NCBI GenBank assembly: GCA_000434915.1
Contig: FR882080.1
Span: forward strand, 9,014-73,013
Reading direction: 5' to 3'
From: Ruminococcus sp. CAG:563
Lineage (GTDB): Bacteria > Bacillota > Clostridia > Oscillospirales > Acutalibacteraceae
Length of the DNA stretch: 64,000 nt
Position 1 is the first letter of the stretch. Each line of letters begins with the position of its first letter. The position numbers and the translations under genes are program-made. Shown piece by piece: positions 26,624-35,579 of the stretch. The notes beneath the pieces are model-generated. The model was given only the letters and a program-made list of their open reading frames with translations, made no database searches and had not been told where the DNA came from.

Positions 26624-26824
26624 ATGAAGGTCACACTCAATCCCGACGAAGAAATCGTCAAGGTAGTCAAAGAGGGTCTCAAACGCACCGGCGGCTATTG
26701 CCCCTGCCGCAGAGAACATACACCGGAAAACAAGTGTATGTGTGAAGAATTCAAAAAGCAGATAGAAGACCCTAATTTTGAAGGCTTTTGCCATTGTATG
26801 CTTTATTATAAGTCAAAGGACTAA
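26624..26824 (+). CDS. Ferredoxin-thioredoxin reductase catalytic-subunit-like protein
   Basis: 66 residues with six Cys in three pairs: CPC (26, 28), CMC (38, 40) and CHC (56, 58), in YCPCRREH, CMCEEF and GFCHCMLY. This is the layout of the FTR catalytic chain, which uses a 4Fe-4S cluster and a redox disulfide to pass electrons from ferredoxin to thioredoxin. Spacing between pairs differs from the plant enzyme, and no variable subunit gene is near. Thioredoxin follows 13 bp later, which supports the role strongly. The start has CGGAGG upstream. Confidence 0.85.
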   Translation: MKVTLNPDEEIVKVVKEGLKRTGGYCPCRREHTPENKCMCEEFKKQIEDPNFEGFCHCMLYYKSKD

Positions 26825-26837
26825 GGAGGTTTTTATC

Positions 26838-27152
26838 ATGGCTGAAGTTAAAATCACAAAGGATAATTTTACAACCGAGGTGCTCAAATGTGATATCCCC
26901 GTTCTGCTCGATTTCTGGGCCGAATGGTGCGGTCCGTGCCGTATGCTCGCCCCGATCATTGAGGAAATAGCGGACGAGTACGACGACGTTGTTAAGGTCG
27001 GTAAGGTCAATGTTGACGAAGAACCCGAGCTTTCCTCGATTTTCAACGTTTCAAGCATTCCGACATTGGTCGTTATAGACCACGGAAAGGCGAATAAATC
27101 CGCCGTCGGCTATATGTCAAAAGAAAAGGTTCTCGAGCTTCTCGGATTGTAA
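26838..27152 (+). CDS. trxA: Thioredoxin
   Basis: 104 residues, the standard size, with WCGPCR (Cys31, Cys34), the SIPTLVV cis-Pro loop and the usual fold. I place the start at ATG 26838, after TAAGGAGGT; a longer upstream frame has no ribosome site and overlaps the FTR-like gene. It is a general disulfide reductase in the cytosol, probably reduced here by the FTR-like protein rather than only by an NADPH thioredoxin reductase, none of which is in the window. Confidence 0.95.
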   Translation: MAEVKITKDNFTTEVLKCDIPVLLDFWAEWCGPCRMLAPIIEEIADEYDDVVKVGKVNVDEEPELSSIFNVSSIPTLVVIDHGKANKSAVGYMSKEKVLELLGL

Positions 27153-27168
27153 AACTAAATAAAAAATC

Positions 27169-27202
27169 GGCAGACTGCATGAATTTGCAGACTGCCTTTT
27201 TT
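27169..27202 (+). terminator. Terminator after trxA
   Basis: GGCAG (27169-27173) and CTGCC (27192-27196) with an inner TGCA/TGCA pair, then six T. Confidence 0.85.
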
Positions 27203-27313
27203 ATTCTATTAAAGAGTTTTTATCGTAGCTTTTCGTAAAAAATAAGTCCCCGAAAAACAATGACGCTTAGCAATGCATTACAGAGTAATAACGGAGACTA
27301 ATTATAAACAATT

Positions 27314-27955
27314 TTACAGCATCGAGCAGCCGAAGCTGTTGATAAGTGCATCAATACGCTCGCCCTTCTTGCAAAGCGGGCAGTCCATTGCGGAATGGCT
27401 CTCATACTCGGGCAAATCATGCGGATCGAAAACCGATACAACCGAAAAACCTTCGCACTCCTTCATCGTTGCAAAAATCGAAGCGATTCCCACAGGTGTA
27501 CCCGAATAATAACGGATAGCTTCAAATGCGTTCTGAGCCGTGCTGCCGGTAACGACCGAAGCGGCCAAAATAAGAACCTGCTTGCCCTGAATCATCTGAA
27601 CAATGTTGTCACGGAACATGAGCTGGTTGCTTGCCGTGTACTCGGGAGCGAGAATATTGATTGCTCTGTTTGCGTTGATGCTTGCAAGGTCATTCTTCGT
27701 CAGCTCGCTTGCAAGACATGTACCGATAACCTCTGTGCCGTCAAGGCAAAGAATTGTGTCGATCTCCGTATGGAGCTTGTAGTTCGGTGCAACAGCTTTT
27801 GCAACTGCCTTAGCTTCGGAAAGACATGATTTCTGTGAGGTAATGTCTATATAATAATTCAAGTGGCTTCTTCCTGCCACAAAATGACCCTTATAGCCGC
27901 TGAGATAGAGGTTCGGGGTCTTTGTCTCAATTCTAAACTTTTCACTTAATGCCAT
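27314..27955 (-). CDS. Phosphoribosyltransferase-like protein (orotate PRTase-like)
   Basis: 213 residues. The centre has the PRPP-binding type loop QVLILAASVVTGSTAQNAFEA, related to the type I PRTase motif, and an upstream DTILCLDGTEVIGTCLASEL segment. The N-terminal region FVAGRSHLNYYIDI resembles orotate PRTase hoods. The Cys pair DCPLCKKGERID near the C-terminus is unusual for PyrE and may bind metal. True orotate activity is uncertain. It is a single-gene unit with a good promoter upstream. Confidence 0.72.
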   Translation of the reverse strand: MALSEKFRIETKTPNLYLSGYKGHFVAGRSHLNYYIDITSQKSCLSEAKAVAKAVAPNYKLHTEIDTILCLDGTEVIGTCLASELTKNDLASINANRAINILAPEYTASNQLMFRDNIVQMIQGKQVLILAASVVTGSTAQNAFEAIRYYSGTPVGIASIFATMKECEGFSVVSVFDPHDLPEYESHSAMDCPLCKKGERIDALINSFGCSML

Positions 27956-28010
27956 AATGCTTCTCCTCTCTCTTGCAGCCGACTTTCCGGCTACTCATAT
28001 GGTAATATCT

Positions 28011-28039
28011 ATTTTATCATGCCGCAGAAATAAATGCAA
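28011..28039 (-). promoter_or_regulatory. Promoter of the PRTase-like gene
   Basis: On the minus strand TTGCAT (28039-28034) and TAAAAT (28016-28011), 17 bp apart. A small AGCCG/CGGCT hairpin lies in the 5' UTR just before the ribosome site. Confidence 0.65.
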
Positions 28040-28069
28040 TAGCTTTTACGGCAGACAAATATAAAAATT

Positions 28070-29284
28070 TTATTTAATGCGCAATGTTGCGAGTCCGCCC
28101 TCGGCCGTTTCTCTGTATCGACCGGGGATATCCTTACCTGTCATTCTCATGACCTCGATAACCTCGTCAACCGAAATCTTCCTCGTGTCGCTCAAAAAGC
28201 TTGCAAGGCTGACGGCGTTTATAGCTCTCATAGCCGCAACGGCGTTACGCTCAATGCACGGGATCTGAACAAGACCGCATATCGGGTCGCAGGTCAATCC
28301 GAGATGGTGCTCGATTGCAATTTCGGCAGCATACTCGATTTTATCAGTTTCAAGTCCAAACAGCTCGCCGAGTGCGGCCGAAGCCATTGCACACGCTGTT
28401 CCTATCTCCGCCTGACAGCCGCATTCGCTGCCCGAAATCGAAGCATTTGTCTTAATCAGATTGCCTATTATTCCGCCCGTTTCAAGAGCACGAATTATTT
28501 CAAGGTCTGTATATCCCCTTTTCATCTGCTGATAATAAAGCACCGACGGCATCACTCCGGCCGAGCCGCAGGTCGGGGCGGTTACGATGATCTCACCGTC
28601 CGCATTCTGCTCGCTGACCGCAAATGCATAAGCAGAAACAACACGGTTTTCCTTGGTCTGTGCGCTTTCGTCAATATGCTGGTGAGAGTAGAGCTTTTTC
28701 GCCTTTCTTTTAACGTTCAATCCGCCCGGAAGAACGCCTTCCGTTTCAAGGCCGATGTGAATACTCAGCTTCATCTGATTCCAGATTTTCAGGAGGTAAT
28801 CCCGTATCTCGATTCCCTCAACCTCTTCAACGTACTGCCAAAGCCTCATATGATTCTTTTTACAATGCTCTGCAATCTCCGAAAAAGTGGACAAATCATA
28901 AATTTTCGGCGGATCAACGTTCTTATAGCCGACTATCTCGACCTTACCGCCTCCAACGCTGAGCACACGGATTCTTTTGATTTCAATGCCGTCCTTATAT
29001 GCAATTAAATCCATCGTATTGGGGTGCGGAAGCTCAATTTCGTCATTGTTAAAAATAACATCGCACGGCGTCGGTTCAAAGGTGACCTTAATAACCTTGT
29101 CCGTACCGTGACCTACGCCTGTTTTAGAAAGCGAGCCGTAAAGAATCGCTTCAAATCTGTCGGCCTCGGGGTTGTGCTTTTGAAAAATTTTACAAGCCTT
29201 TTCCGGTCCCATAGTATGTGAACTCGACGGGCCTCTGCCGATTTTATAAAGTTCTTTGAGCGATTCCATTTTTTTAACTTCCAT
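28070..29284 (-). CDS. L-serine dehydratase, iron-sulfur type, single chain
   Basis: Converts L-serine to pyruvate and ammonia in the cytosol with an oxygen-labile 4Fe-4S cluster. 404 residues, one chain carrying both beta-type (GRGPSSSHTMGPEKA) and alpha-type parts. Cluster Cys candidates are in APTCGSAGVMPS, SECGCQAEIGTACAM and CDPICGLVQIPCIERNA. The end GRYRETAEGGLA is typical. The start could be M1 or M6 (MESLKEL); both lie close to the ribosome site. It is divergent from the GH2 operon with a shared 212-bp gap. Confidence 0.93.
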   Translation of the reverse strand: MEVKKMESLKELYKIGRGPSSSHTMGPEKACKIFQKHNPEADRFEAILYGSLSKTGVGHGTDKVIKVTFEPTPCDVIFNNDEIELPHPNTMDLIAYKDGIEIKRIRVLSVGGGKVEIVGYKNVDPPKIYDLSTFSEIAEHCKKNHMRLWQYVEEVEGIEIRDYLLKIWNQMKLSIHIGLETEGVLPGGLNVKRKAKKLYSHQHIDESAQTKENRVVSAYAFAVSEQNADGEIIVTAPTCGSAGVMPSVLYYQQMKRGYTDLEIIRALETGGIIGNLIKTNASISGSECGCQAEIGTACAMASAALGELFGLETDKIEYAAEIAIEHHLGLTCDPICGLVQIPCIERNAVAAMRAINAVSLASFLSDTRKISVDEVIEVMRMTGKDIPGRYRETAEGGLATLRIK

Positions 29285-29435
29285 AAAAGTACCCCTCCGT
29301 TTAATACTATACTATCATTTTGTCCAATTTTTTTCAATAGAAATACAGAGAAAAATAAAAATTTTCTAACGAATCGGCCAATATCGGTGCATGGCACGGA
29401 TTTCTGTAATTTTGTAAAAATTATATATATATTAC

Positions 29436-29464
29436 TTGTATAATCTATTTTAATATGGTATGAT
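29436..29464 (+). promoter_or_regulatory. Promoter of the GH2 operon
   Basis: TTGTAT at 29436-29441 and TATGAT at 29459-29464, 17 bp apart. TGGAGGAA follows just before the ATG at 29497. No clear operator was found in the gap. Confidence 0.6.
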
Positions 29465-29496
29465 AAACTGAATTTAATTATGGAGGAATATATCAT

Positions 29497-31212
29497 ATGA
29501 TTAATATACCCCGCCCCGAGCATCCGAATCCGCAGTTTCAGCGCAGAGAGTGGCTGAACCTTAACGGAAAGTGGAATTTTGAAATTGACAAGTCAAAAAG
29601 CGGTCTCGCTAAGAAATATTACGAACCGCAGACAAAGCTTGAAAGAACAATAAACGTTCCATTCTGCCCCGAGAGCGTGCTTTCGGGTGTTGAGTACAAG
29701 GACTTTATGGAGGCCGTTTGGTATCAAAGAGAATTCACCGTTCCCGAGAAGTTTGCCGATCTGAGAACAATTCTTCACTTCGGCGCAGTCGACTACAAGG
29801 CTACCGTATATGTAAACGGCAAGGAGGTCGGCACGCACAAGGGCGGCTACATCTCGTTTGAATTTGATATAACAGACTACCTCAACGGCGGCACAAACGT
29901 CCTGACCGTTTACGCCGAGGACGATACGAGAAATCCCCTCCAGCCGAGAGGAAAGCAAAGTGAGGAATACTATTCTCACGACTGTGACTATACAAGAACA
30001 ACGGGCATCTGGCAGACGGTTTGGCTTGAATTCGTTCCCGAATCGAGAATCAAGAATATCAAGGTTTTCCCGAACGTCAAAAACTGCTCGGTTGACATTC
30101 AGGCGGAGGTTACCGGCGCAGGTAAATTTGAAGCACTTGCTCTCTATCAGGAAAGAATCATGGGTGCGGCAAGTGTTGAAACCGAGGGCGGCTTTATAAC
30201 AGCTCACCTTGACCTTAAAGAATCTTATCTTTGGGAGGTCGGCGAAGGCAGACTTTATGACCTTGAGCTTCGCTTCAATGAGGATAAGGTCGACAGCTAT
30301 TTCGGTCTGCGTGACGTAAAGCTCGACGGTCAGAAATTCCTCATCAACGGCAAGTCCGTTTTCCAGCGTCTTGTTCTCGACCAGGGATTCTATCCCGACG
30401 GAATCTACACCGCTCCGAGTGAGGAGGCAATGATTAAGGACATTCAGATTTCCCTCGACGTCGGCTTCAACGGTGCAAGACTTCACGAGAAGATTTTTGA
30501 GCCGAGATTCCTTTATAATTGCGACAAGATGGGCTACATAGTTTGGGGCGAATACCCGAACTGGGGTCTTGACCATTCAAACCCGAATATCGTTTACTCC
30601 GTCATTCCCGAGTGGATTGAGGAGGTTGAGCGTGATTTCAATCACCCGGCAATCATCGGCTGGTGTCCGCTCAACGAGACATGGGATTACGACGGAAGAA
30701 AGCAGTTTGACGACGCTCTCGCTCTTATCTACAAAACCACAAAGGCTCTTGATAAGACCCGTCCGTGCATCGACACAAGCGGAAACTTCCATGTTATCAC
30801 CGATATCTTTGACCTTCACGACTATGAGCAGAAACCGGAGGTATTCAAGGAGCATTACGATATGCTCATGACAGAGGGCAAGCTCTTTGACAATCACGAG
30901 CGCCGCCAGAAATATCCGGGCGGTCCGACCTTCATCAGCGAATACGGCGGAATCCGCTGGTCCGTTAACGAAAATGAGCAGAACGCCTGGGGCTACGGAG
31001 ATGCACCTAAGAACAAGTACGAATTCATTGAACGCTACAAGGGTCTCACGGACGCATTGCTCGACAATGATCAGATGTTCGGCTTCTGCTATACCCAGCT
31101 CTACGATGTTGAGCAGGAGCAGAACGGACTCTACACCTATTCAAGAAAGCCGAAGTTTGAAACATCAATCTTCCGTGCAATCAATTCAAGAAAGGCAAAA
31201 ATCGAGCTTTGA
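29497..31212 (+). CDS. Glycoside hydrolase family 2 enzyme (beta-galactosidase/glucuronidase-like)
   Basis: 571 residues, no signal peptide, so cytoplasmic. Order: N-terminal jelly-roll (LNLNGKWNFEID, VWYQREFTVP, YVNGKEVGTHKGGYISFEFD), Ig-like middle, TIM barrel with the acid/base Glu in GWCPLNETWD and the nucleophile Glu in FISEYGG. The Asn-x-Lys carboxylate-binding motif of beta-glucuronidases is not seen, so beta-galactosidase or another beta-glycosidase is more likely. It is shorter than LacZ and lacks its C-terminal beta domain. The LacZ-type gene follows 14 bp on, making a two-enzyme operon. Confidence 0.9.
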   Translation: MINIPRPEHPNPQFQRREWLNLNGKWNFEIDKSKSGLAKKYYEPQTKLERTINVPFCPESVLSGVEYKDFMEAVWYQREFTVPEKFADLRTILHFGAVDYKATVYVNGKEVGTHKGGYISFEFDITDYLNGGTNVLTVYAEDDTRNPLQPRGKQSEEYYSHDCDYTRTTGIWQTVWLEFVPESRIKNIKVFPNVKNCSVDIQAEVTGAGKFEALALYQERIMGAASVETEGGFITAHLDLKESYLWEVGEGRLYDLELRFNEDKVDSYFGLRDVKLDGQKFLINGKSVFQRLVLDQGFYPDGIYTAPSEEAMIKDIQISLDVGFNGARLHEKIFEPRFLYNCDKMGYIVWGEYPNWGLDHSNPNIVYSVIPEWIEEVERDFNHPAIIGWCPLNETWDYDGRKQFDDALALIYKTTKALDKTRPCIDTSGNFHVITDIFDLHDYEQKPEVFKEHYDMLMTEGKLFDNHERRQKYPGGPTFISEYGGIRWSVNENEQNAWGYGDAPKNKYEFIERYKGLTDALLDNDQMFGFCYTQLYDVEQEQNGLYTYSRKPKFETSIFRAINSRKAKIEL

Positions 31213-31226
31213 TCGGAGGAAAAACA

Positions 31227-34200
31227 ATGCTGAATATACCTAAATATTATGAGGATCCGACAACCCTGCACGTTGGCTGCGAAGAACCTCACGCATATTT
31301 CATCCCATATCTCAATGAGGATAACGCTCTCACAAAACCGAGAGAGGATTCAAAATATTTCCAGCTTCTCAACGGAGAGTGGGATTTCAGATTCTACAAC
31401 TCGATAATTGACGTTGAGGACGGCTTCTACGCCGCAGATTATGAACTCAACGGCAATTATGACAAAATAAGGGTTCCGATGAACTGGCAAATGGCACTTG
31501 ACAAGGGCTATGACGTGCCGAACTACACGAATTCGGATTACCCGTACCCTTGCGATCCGCCGTATGTCCCTGACGACGACCCGTGCGGAATTTATATCCG
31601 TAACTTTGAGATTGACGAAAATGACCTCGGCCGTGACCTTTTCCTCAATTTTGAAGGTGTCGATTCCTGCTTCTATCTTTGGATAAACGGAAAATTTGTC
31701 GGCTACAGCCAGGTAAGCCACATGACAAGCGAATTCAATATCAACGAATTTGTTCATGCCGGCTCAAACAGAATCGCAATGCTCATTCTCAAGTGGTGCG
31801 ACGGCTCATACCTTGAGGATCAGGACATGTGGCGAATGAGTGGAATCTTCCGTGATGTATATATTCTCAAAAGAAGCCGAAGAGGAAGAATTCGTGATTT
31901 TTACGTTACAACGGAGTTAAAAAAGAAATATACAAAATGCATAATGAGCATTGACCTCGACCTTGTCGGCGACAGAGAGGTCAGCTACCGTCTCGTTTCC
32001 CCCCACGGTGAAAACATTGATTCGGGCGAAAGCGTTAACGGAAAAATAAAGATAAAATTCGATAATCCGATTCTTTGGAGCGATGAAGATCCCCTGCTCT
32101 ATGACCTTTTCCTTGACGTATCGGACGAGGTCGTACTTGTCAAGGTTGGAATCAAGGATCTTGTTATCTCAAAGTCTGTTCTTTATCTCAACGGACAGAA
32201 GATTAAAATCAAGGGCGTTAATCGTCATGATTCTCACCCGCTTTACGGCCATGCAACACCGATTGAACACGTTCTTGAGGACCTCTACATTTTCAAGCGT
32301 CACAATGTCAATGCCGTCCGCACCTCACACTATCCGAACGATCCGAGATTTTTGGAGATGTGCGATCAGCTTGGGCTCTTGGTAATTGACGAATCGGACC
32401 TTGAGGCTCACGGCTTCTCGACTTCGATTGACGGCTTCCACTTTGAGCGTTGGAGCTTGCTCGCCGACGATCCGGCATGGAAGGAAGCATATGTCGACAG
32501 AGCACGCAGACTTTTTGAGCGTGATAAGAATCATGTTTCGGTTATCTTCTGGTCGCTCGGTAATGAATCGGGTTGCGGAGACAATCATCAGGCAATGTAT
32601 GACTTCATTAAGTCACGCAATAAGAACGTTATCGTTCACTATGAGAACGCAAACTATCGCTATTCCGAGCTTGCAGGCAAGTTTCTCGGTAACTGTTCCG
32701 ACGTTGAAAGCTGGATGTATCCCTCAATCGAAAAGTGCAGAGAGATTCTTTCAAGCAAGAAGCGTAAGAACAAACCGCTTTATCTCTGCGAATACTGTCA
32801 TGCGATGGGCAACGGTCCCGGAGACCTCGGCGACTATTGGGAGCTTATTGATTCAGACGACAAGTTCTGCGGCGGCTGTATTTGGGAGTACACGGATCAT
32901 TCCGTAGCGATTCCCGACGGCAGCGGCAAATACAAATACACCTACGGCGGCGATTTCGGCGATATGCCGAATGCAGGCAACTTCTGCGTTGACGGTCTTG
33001 TTTACCCCGACAGAACGCCGCACACAGGCTTTGAGGAAGCAAAGTATGTCTATCAGCCGTTCTTTGCAGAATATGCAGGCAACGGAAACGTTTCAATCAA
33101 AAACCGCAACTTCTTCAAGGGCCTTGACGACGTAGGCATAAACTGGGAAATCAAATCAAACGGCAAGCTTATCGCCTCTGGTGAGGTCTCCGGACTTATG
33201 CTCATGCCTAGAGAGAAAAAAGATTTCTCAATCTTCGACCCGTCGGCATACAGCTTCACGGGCGAAACATACCTCACGCTCCACTTTGTCAACAGAACGG
33301 ACAAGCTCTGGGCAAAGGCCGGCTATGAGATCGGACTCAAGCAGTTCAAGCTCAAATCTATTCCGACAGGAAAGGCTGCTCTCCCGACAACCGCAATGAC
33401 GGTAAACGACGGTGAGAGATACGTTGAAATCGGCATCGGCAGCGTTAAATATGTTTTCGACAAGGCTTACGGCAAGCTCAATAAGATAAGCTGCGACGAT
33501 ACGGAGCTTATCTCGAAGCCCGTTGAAATTAACCTTTACAGAGCATATATAGACAACGATTCTCAGTATTACAGAGAAAAATGGTACAAGGTCGGCATGG
33601 AAAAGCTCGGTCAGAAGTGCCGTTCGCTTAATGTAACAAAATCAGACGATAAGGTTGAAATTACCGTTGATCTTGCAATCGGTGTTTACACATTTGAGCC
33701 GATATTTGAGGGCAAGGTTACTTACACGTTCCTTCCGGATTCAAGCGTTCTCGTTAACGTCAACGGCAAGAAGGCGGAAAGAATGGATATTCTGCCGAGA
33801 ATCGGACTTCAGCTCATCATGCCCGAAGGCTTCGAGAGCTACGAATATTTCGGCTACGGACCGAAGGAAAGCTACATCGACAAGAAGCGTTATACTTATG
33901 TTGACGACTTCACAACGACTGTAACAGATAACTTTGAGCATTATGTCCGTCCGCAGGAGAATTCAAGCCATTACGACTGCAAGTGGGCAAAGGTCACGAA
34001 CGAGAGCGGTATAGGATTTATCTGCCGAGCCGAGGACTTCGACAGCTTCTCGTCAAATGCTCAGCACTTCACGCCGCAGATGATTCGTGAAGCAAAGCAC
34101 GATTACGAGCTTGAGCCGATGAAGGAGACAGTATTCAGCATCGACTACAAGATGACAGGAACAGGCTCGGGTGCATGCGGCCCCGATATCGACCCGAAAT

Positions 34201-34283
34201 ACAGTGTAAACGATAAGACATTTAATTTCACTTTCAAAATTCTCCCGACAAACACAAACGGCGTGGATCCGTTTACTGTATAA
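31227..34283 (+). CDS. lacZ: Beta-galactosidase, GH2 LacZ type
   Basis: 1018 residues, close to Escherichia coli LacZ. Cytoplasmic, five-domain layout: sugar-binding jelly roll, two Ig-like domains, TIM barrel and a C-terminal Bgal_small_N-like domain. Seen: RTSHYPNDPRFLEMCDQLG, DESDLEAHGF, acid/base Glu in SLGNESGCGDNH, nucleophile Glu in YLCEYCHAMGNGPG, and late GYGPKESYIDKK. I set the start at ATG 31227 behind GGAGGAAAAAC; the frame opens 18 bp earlier only with TTG inside the previous gene's end. It is followed by a terminator-like hairpin. Confidence 0.95.
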   Translation: MLNIPKYYEDPTTLHVGCEEPHAYFIPYLNEDNALTKPREDSKYFQLLNGEWDFRFYNSIIDVEDGFYAADYELNGNYDKIRVPMNWQMALDKGYDVPNYTNSDYPYPCDPPYVPDDDPCGIYIRNFEIDENDLGRDLFLNFEGVDSCFYLWINGKFVGYSQVSHMTSEFNINEFVHAGSNRIAMLILKWCDGSYLEDQDMWRMSGIFRDVYILKRSRRGRIRDFYVTTELKKKYTKCIMSIDLDLVGDREVSYRLVSPHGENIDSGESVNGKIKIKFDNPILWSDEDPLLYDLFLDVSDEVVLVKVGIKDLVISKSVLYLNGQKIKIKGVNRHDSHPLYGHATPIEHVLEDLYIFKRHNVNAVRTSHYPNDPRFLEMCDQLGLLVIDESDLEAHGFSTSIDGFHFERWSLLADDPAWKEAYVDRARRLFERDKNHVSVIFWSLGNESGCGDNHQAMYDFIKSRNKNVIVHYENANYRYSELAGKFLGNCSDVESWMYPSIEKCREILSSKKRKNKPLYLCEYCHAMGNGPGDLGDYWELIDSDDKFCGGCIWEYTDHSVAIPDGSGKYKYTYGGDFGDMPNAGNFCVDGLVYPDRTPHTGFEEAKYVYQPFFAEYAGNGNVSIKNRNFFKGLDDVGINWEIKSNGKLIASGEVSGLMLMPREKKDFSIFDPSAYSFTGETYLTLHFVNRTDKLWAKAGYEIGLKQFKLKSIPTGKAALPTTAMTVNDGERYVEIGIGSVKYVFDKAYGKLNKISCDDTELISKPVEINLYRAYIDNDSQYYREKWYKVGMEKLGQKCRSLNVTKSDDKVEITVDLAIGVYTFEPIFEGKVTYTFLPDSSVLVNVNGKKAERMDILPRIGLQLIMPEGFESYEYFGYGPKESYIDKKRYTYVDDFTTTVTDNFEHYVRPQENSSHYDCKWAKVTNESGIGFICRAEDFDSFSSNAQHFTPQMIREAKHDYELEPMKETVFSIDYKMTGTGSGACGPDIDPKYSVNDKTFNFTFKILPTNTNGVDPFTV

Positions 34284-34290
34284 AAATCAT

Positions 34291-34330
34291 CACCCTTCGC
34301 AGTTCAATTTGCGGAGGGTGAATTCTTTTG
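34291..34330 (+). terminator. Hairpin after lacZ
   Basis: CACCCT/AGGGTG with inner CGCA/TGCG (34291-34320), then a modest T-rich tail. It may serve both this operon and the convergent gene ending at 34359. Confidence 0.7.
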
Positions 34331-34358
34331 TTATATTTTGTTTTACACAGACTTTCCG

Positions 34359-35558
34359 TCAATCAAATGTGTTTTTATCAAACTGCTTTTTGAAATATTC
34401 ATCAACAAGCTTTGAGATACTCTCAGCGTTTTCAGGAACATTCTCCGTGCTCCTCGAGCGATGATATCTCCTGCCGTCGGTCCTCGGACGGTGCTCGGAT
34501 TTTGTCTTGCTTTCCGAGTAATCCTTCAAAACTCCCTTTGAAAAATCCTTAGGCTCTCTGTCAAAGTCAAGAATCTCATTTTCTTTGATTCCGCCGAATT
34601 TTTTTGCCTGCTCAGTCTCATTCATCATCAAAAGGTAATTGTTTGAAGCCTTCTTTTCGTCAAGATTTGGCTCGGACTCGTTCATTGCCGAGAGAACATC
34701 ATGGCGTGTTTTCATTTCCGTTTCATATTCGGCATTGATTCTGTCACGCCGATAATAGAACGGCACAAAAATCACACAGGTAATGAGCTGAATTACCAAG
34801 GATTTCACAAGCAGCCACTTATCCGGCAAGCGGTCGGGTGAGAGAAAGATGCATGTCATTATAAGCGTATTGACAAAATGGTCGGCAAGTGCCATCCAGA
34901 CCGAGCCGTTGACCTTGTAATAATAGCCCCAGCGCATCGAGCTAACGAACACAGCCGCCGCAGAAGCCAAAACAGTTATAACGACATCGGAAATCGGCAT
35001 GTTATCAAATCCGCCCTCGGCGAAAGCACCCAGCGCCGCCAAAAATGACAGCAGAGTAAAAACAACCGCCTGAATATAATTCGATTTACGCTCACCGAAT
35101 TTTTTACAAAGTTCACTGAGCATGAAGCCTCTGTAAAGCTCCTTGAAAAGCACATTGATAATCAATGCAAACTCATAAATCGCAAGCGACACAAGTGCTC
35201 CCCGCTCCGCCAGGTTCGGCGGAAGAACAGATATGCTTATATCGTTATAAAAGCCCTTTATCTTGAAATAAATCAGCTCGGCAGCATAGATGAGCACGAT
35301 CGGTGCAAGCGAAAATCCGACGCCGTAGATCAGCTCAAAGTACCAGCCGAAGCGACCCAGGCATCGTCTGCCTATGTGAAAATCCAACACCTTTGAAGCC
35401 GCAAGAACCATGATCAGGCTCAAGACTCTTGCAATAATCGTGTCGCCGAAAATCGTGTTGTCGCTTTTTATAAAGAAAACGTCAACGACCTGAACTGTAA
35501 AAATTACCGCCGTCAGCAAAAAAACAATCGGAATTTTTTTGTCTTTCAAATTTTTCAT
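34359..35558 (-). CDS. CPBP-type (Abi/CAAX protease-like) membrane protein with degenerate first motif
   Basis: 399 residues: about eight hydrophobic segments to about residue 275, then a long charged, probably disordered cytosolic tail rich in Glu, Lys, Arg and Ser. The segment LFKELYRGFMLSEL resembles CPBP motif 1 (EExxxR) with Lys in place of the first Glu, and ALADHFVNTLIM resembles the HxxN motif. Members are Rce1-like intramembrane proteases. Loss of the first Glu may mean no catalysis. It ends 20 bp before the nadE start on the same strand downstream of nadE, so the two are likely co-transcribed. Confidence 0.68.
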   Translation of the reverse strand: MKNLKDKKIPIVFLLTAVIFTVQVVDVFFIKSDNTIFGDTIIARVLSLIMVLAASKVLDFHIGRRCLGRFGWYFELIYGVGFSLAPIVLIYAAELIYFKIKGFYNDISISVLPPNLAERGALVSLAIYEFALIINVLFKELYRGFMLSELCKKFGERKSNYIQAVVFTLLSFLAALGAFAEGGFDNMPISDVVITVLASAAAVFVSSMRWGYYYKVNGSVWMALADHFVNTLIMTCIFLSPDRLPDKWLLVKSLVIQLITCVIFVPFYYRRDRINAEYETEMKTRHDVLSAMNESEPNLDEKKASNNYLLMMNETEQAKKFGGIKENEILDFDREPKDFSKGVLKDYSESKTKSEHRPRTDGRRYHRSRSTENVPENAESISKLVDEYFKKQFDKNTFD

Positions 35559-35579
35559 AATCTTTTCCCGTTCCGTTTT

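Noticed and set aside
29593..30576. 327-residue minus-strand frame under the first GH2 gene
   Set aside because: Antisense shadow of a gene with clear catalytic motifs.
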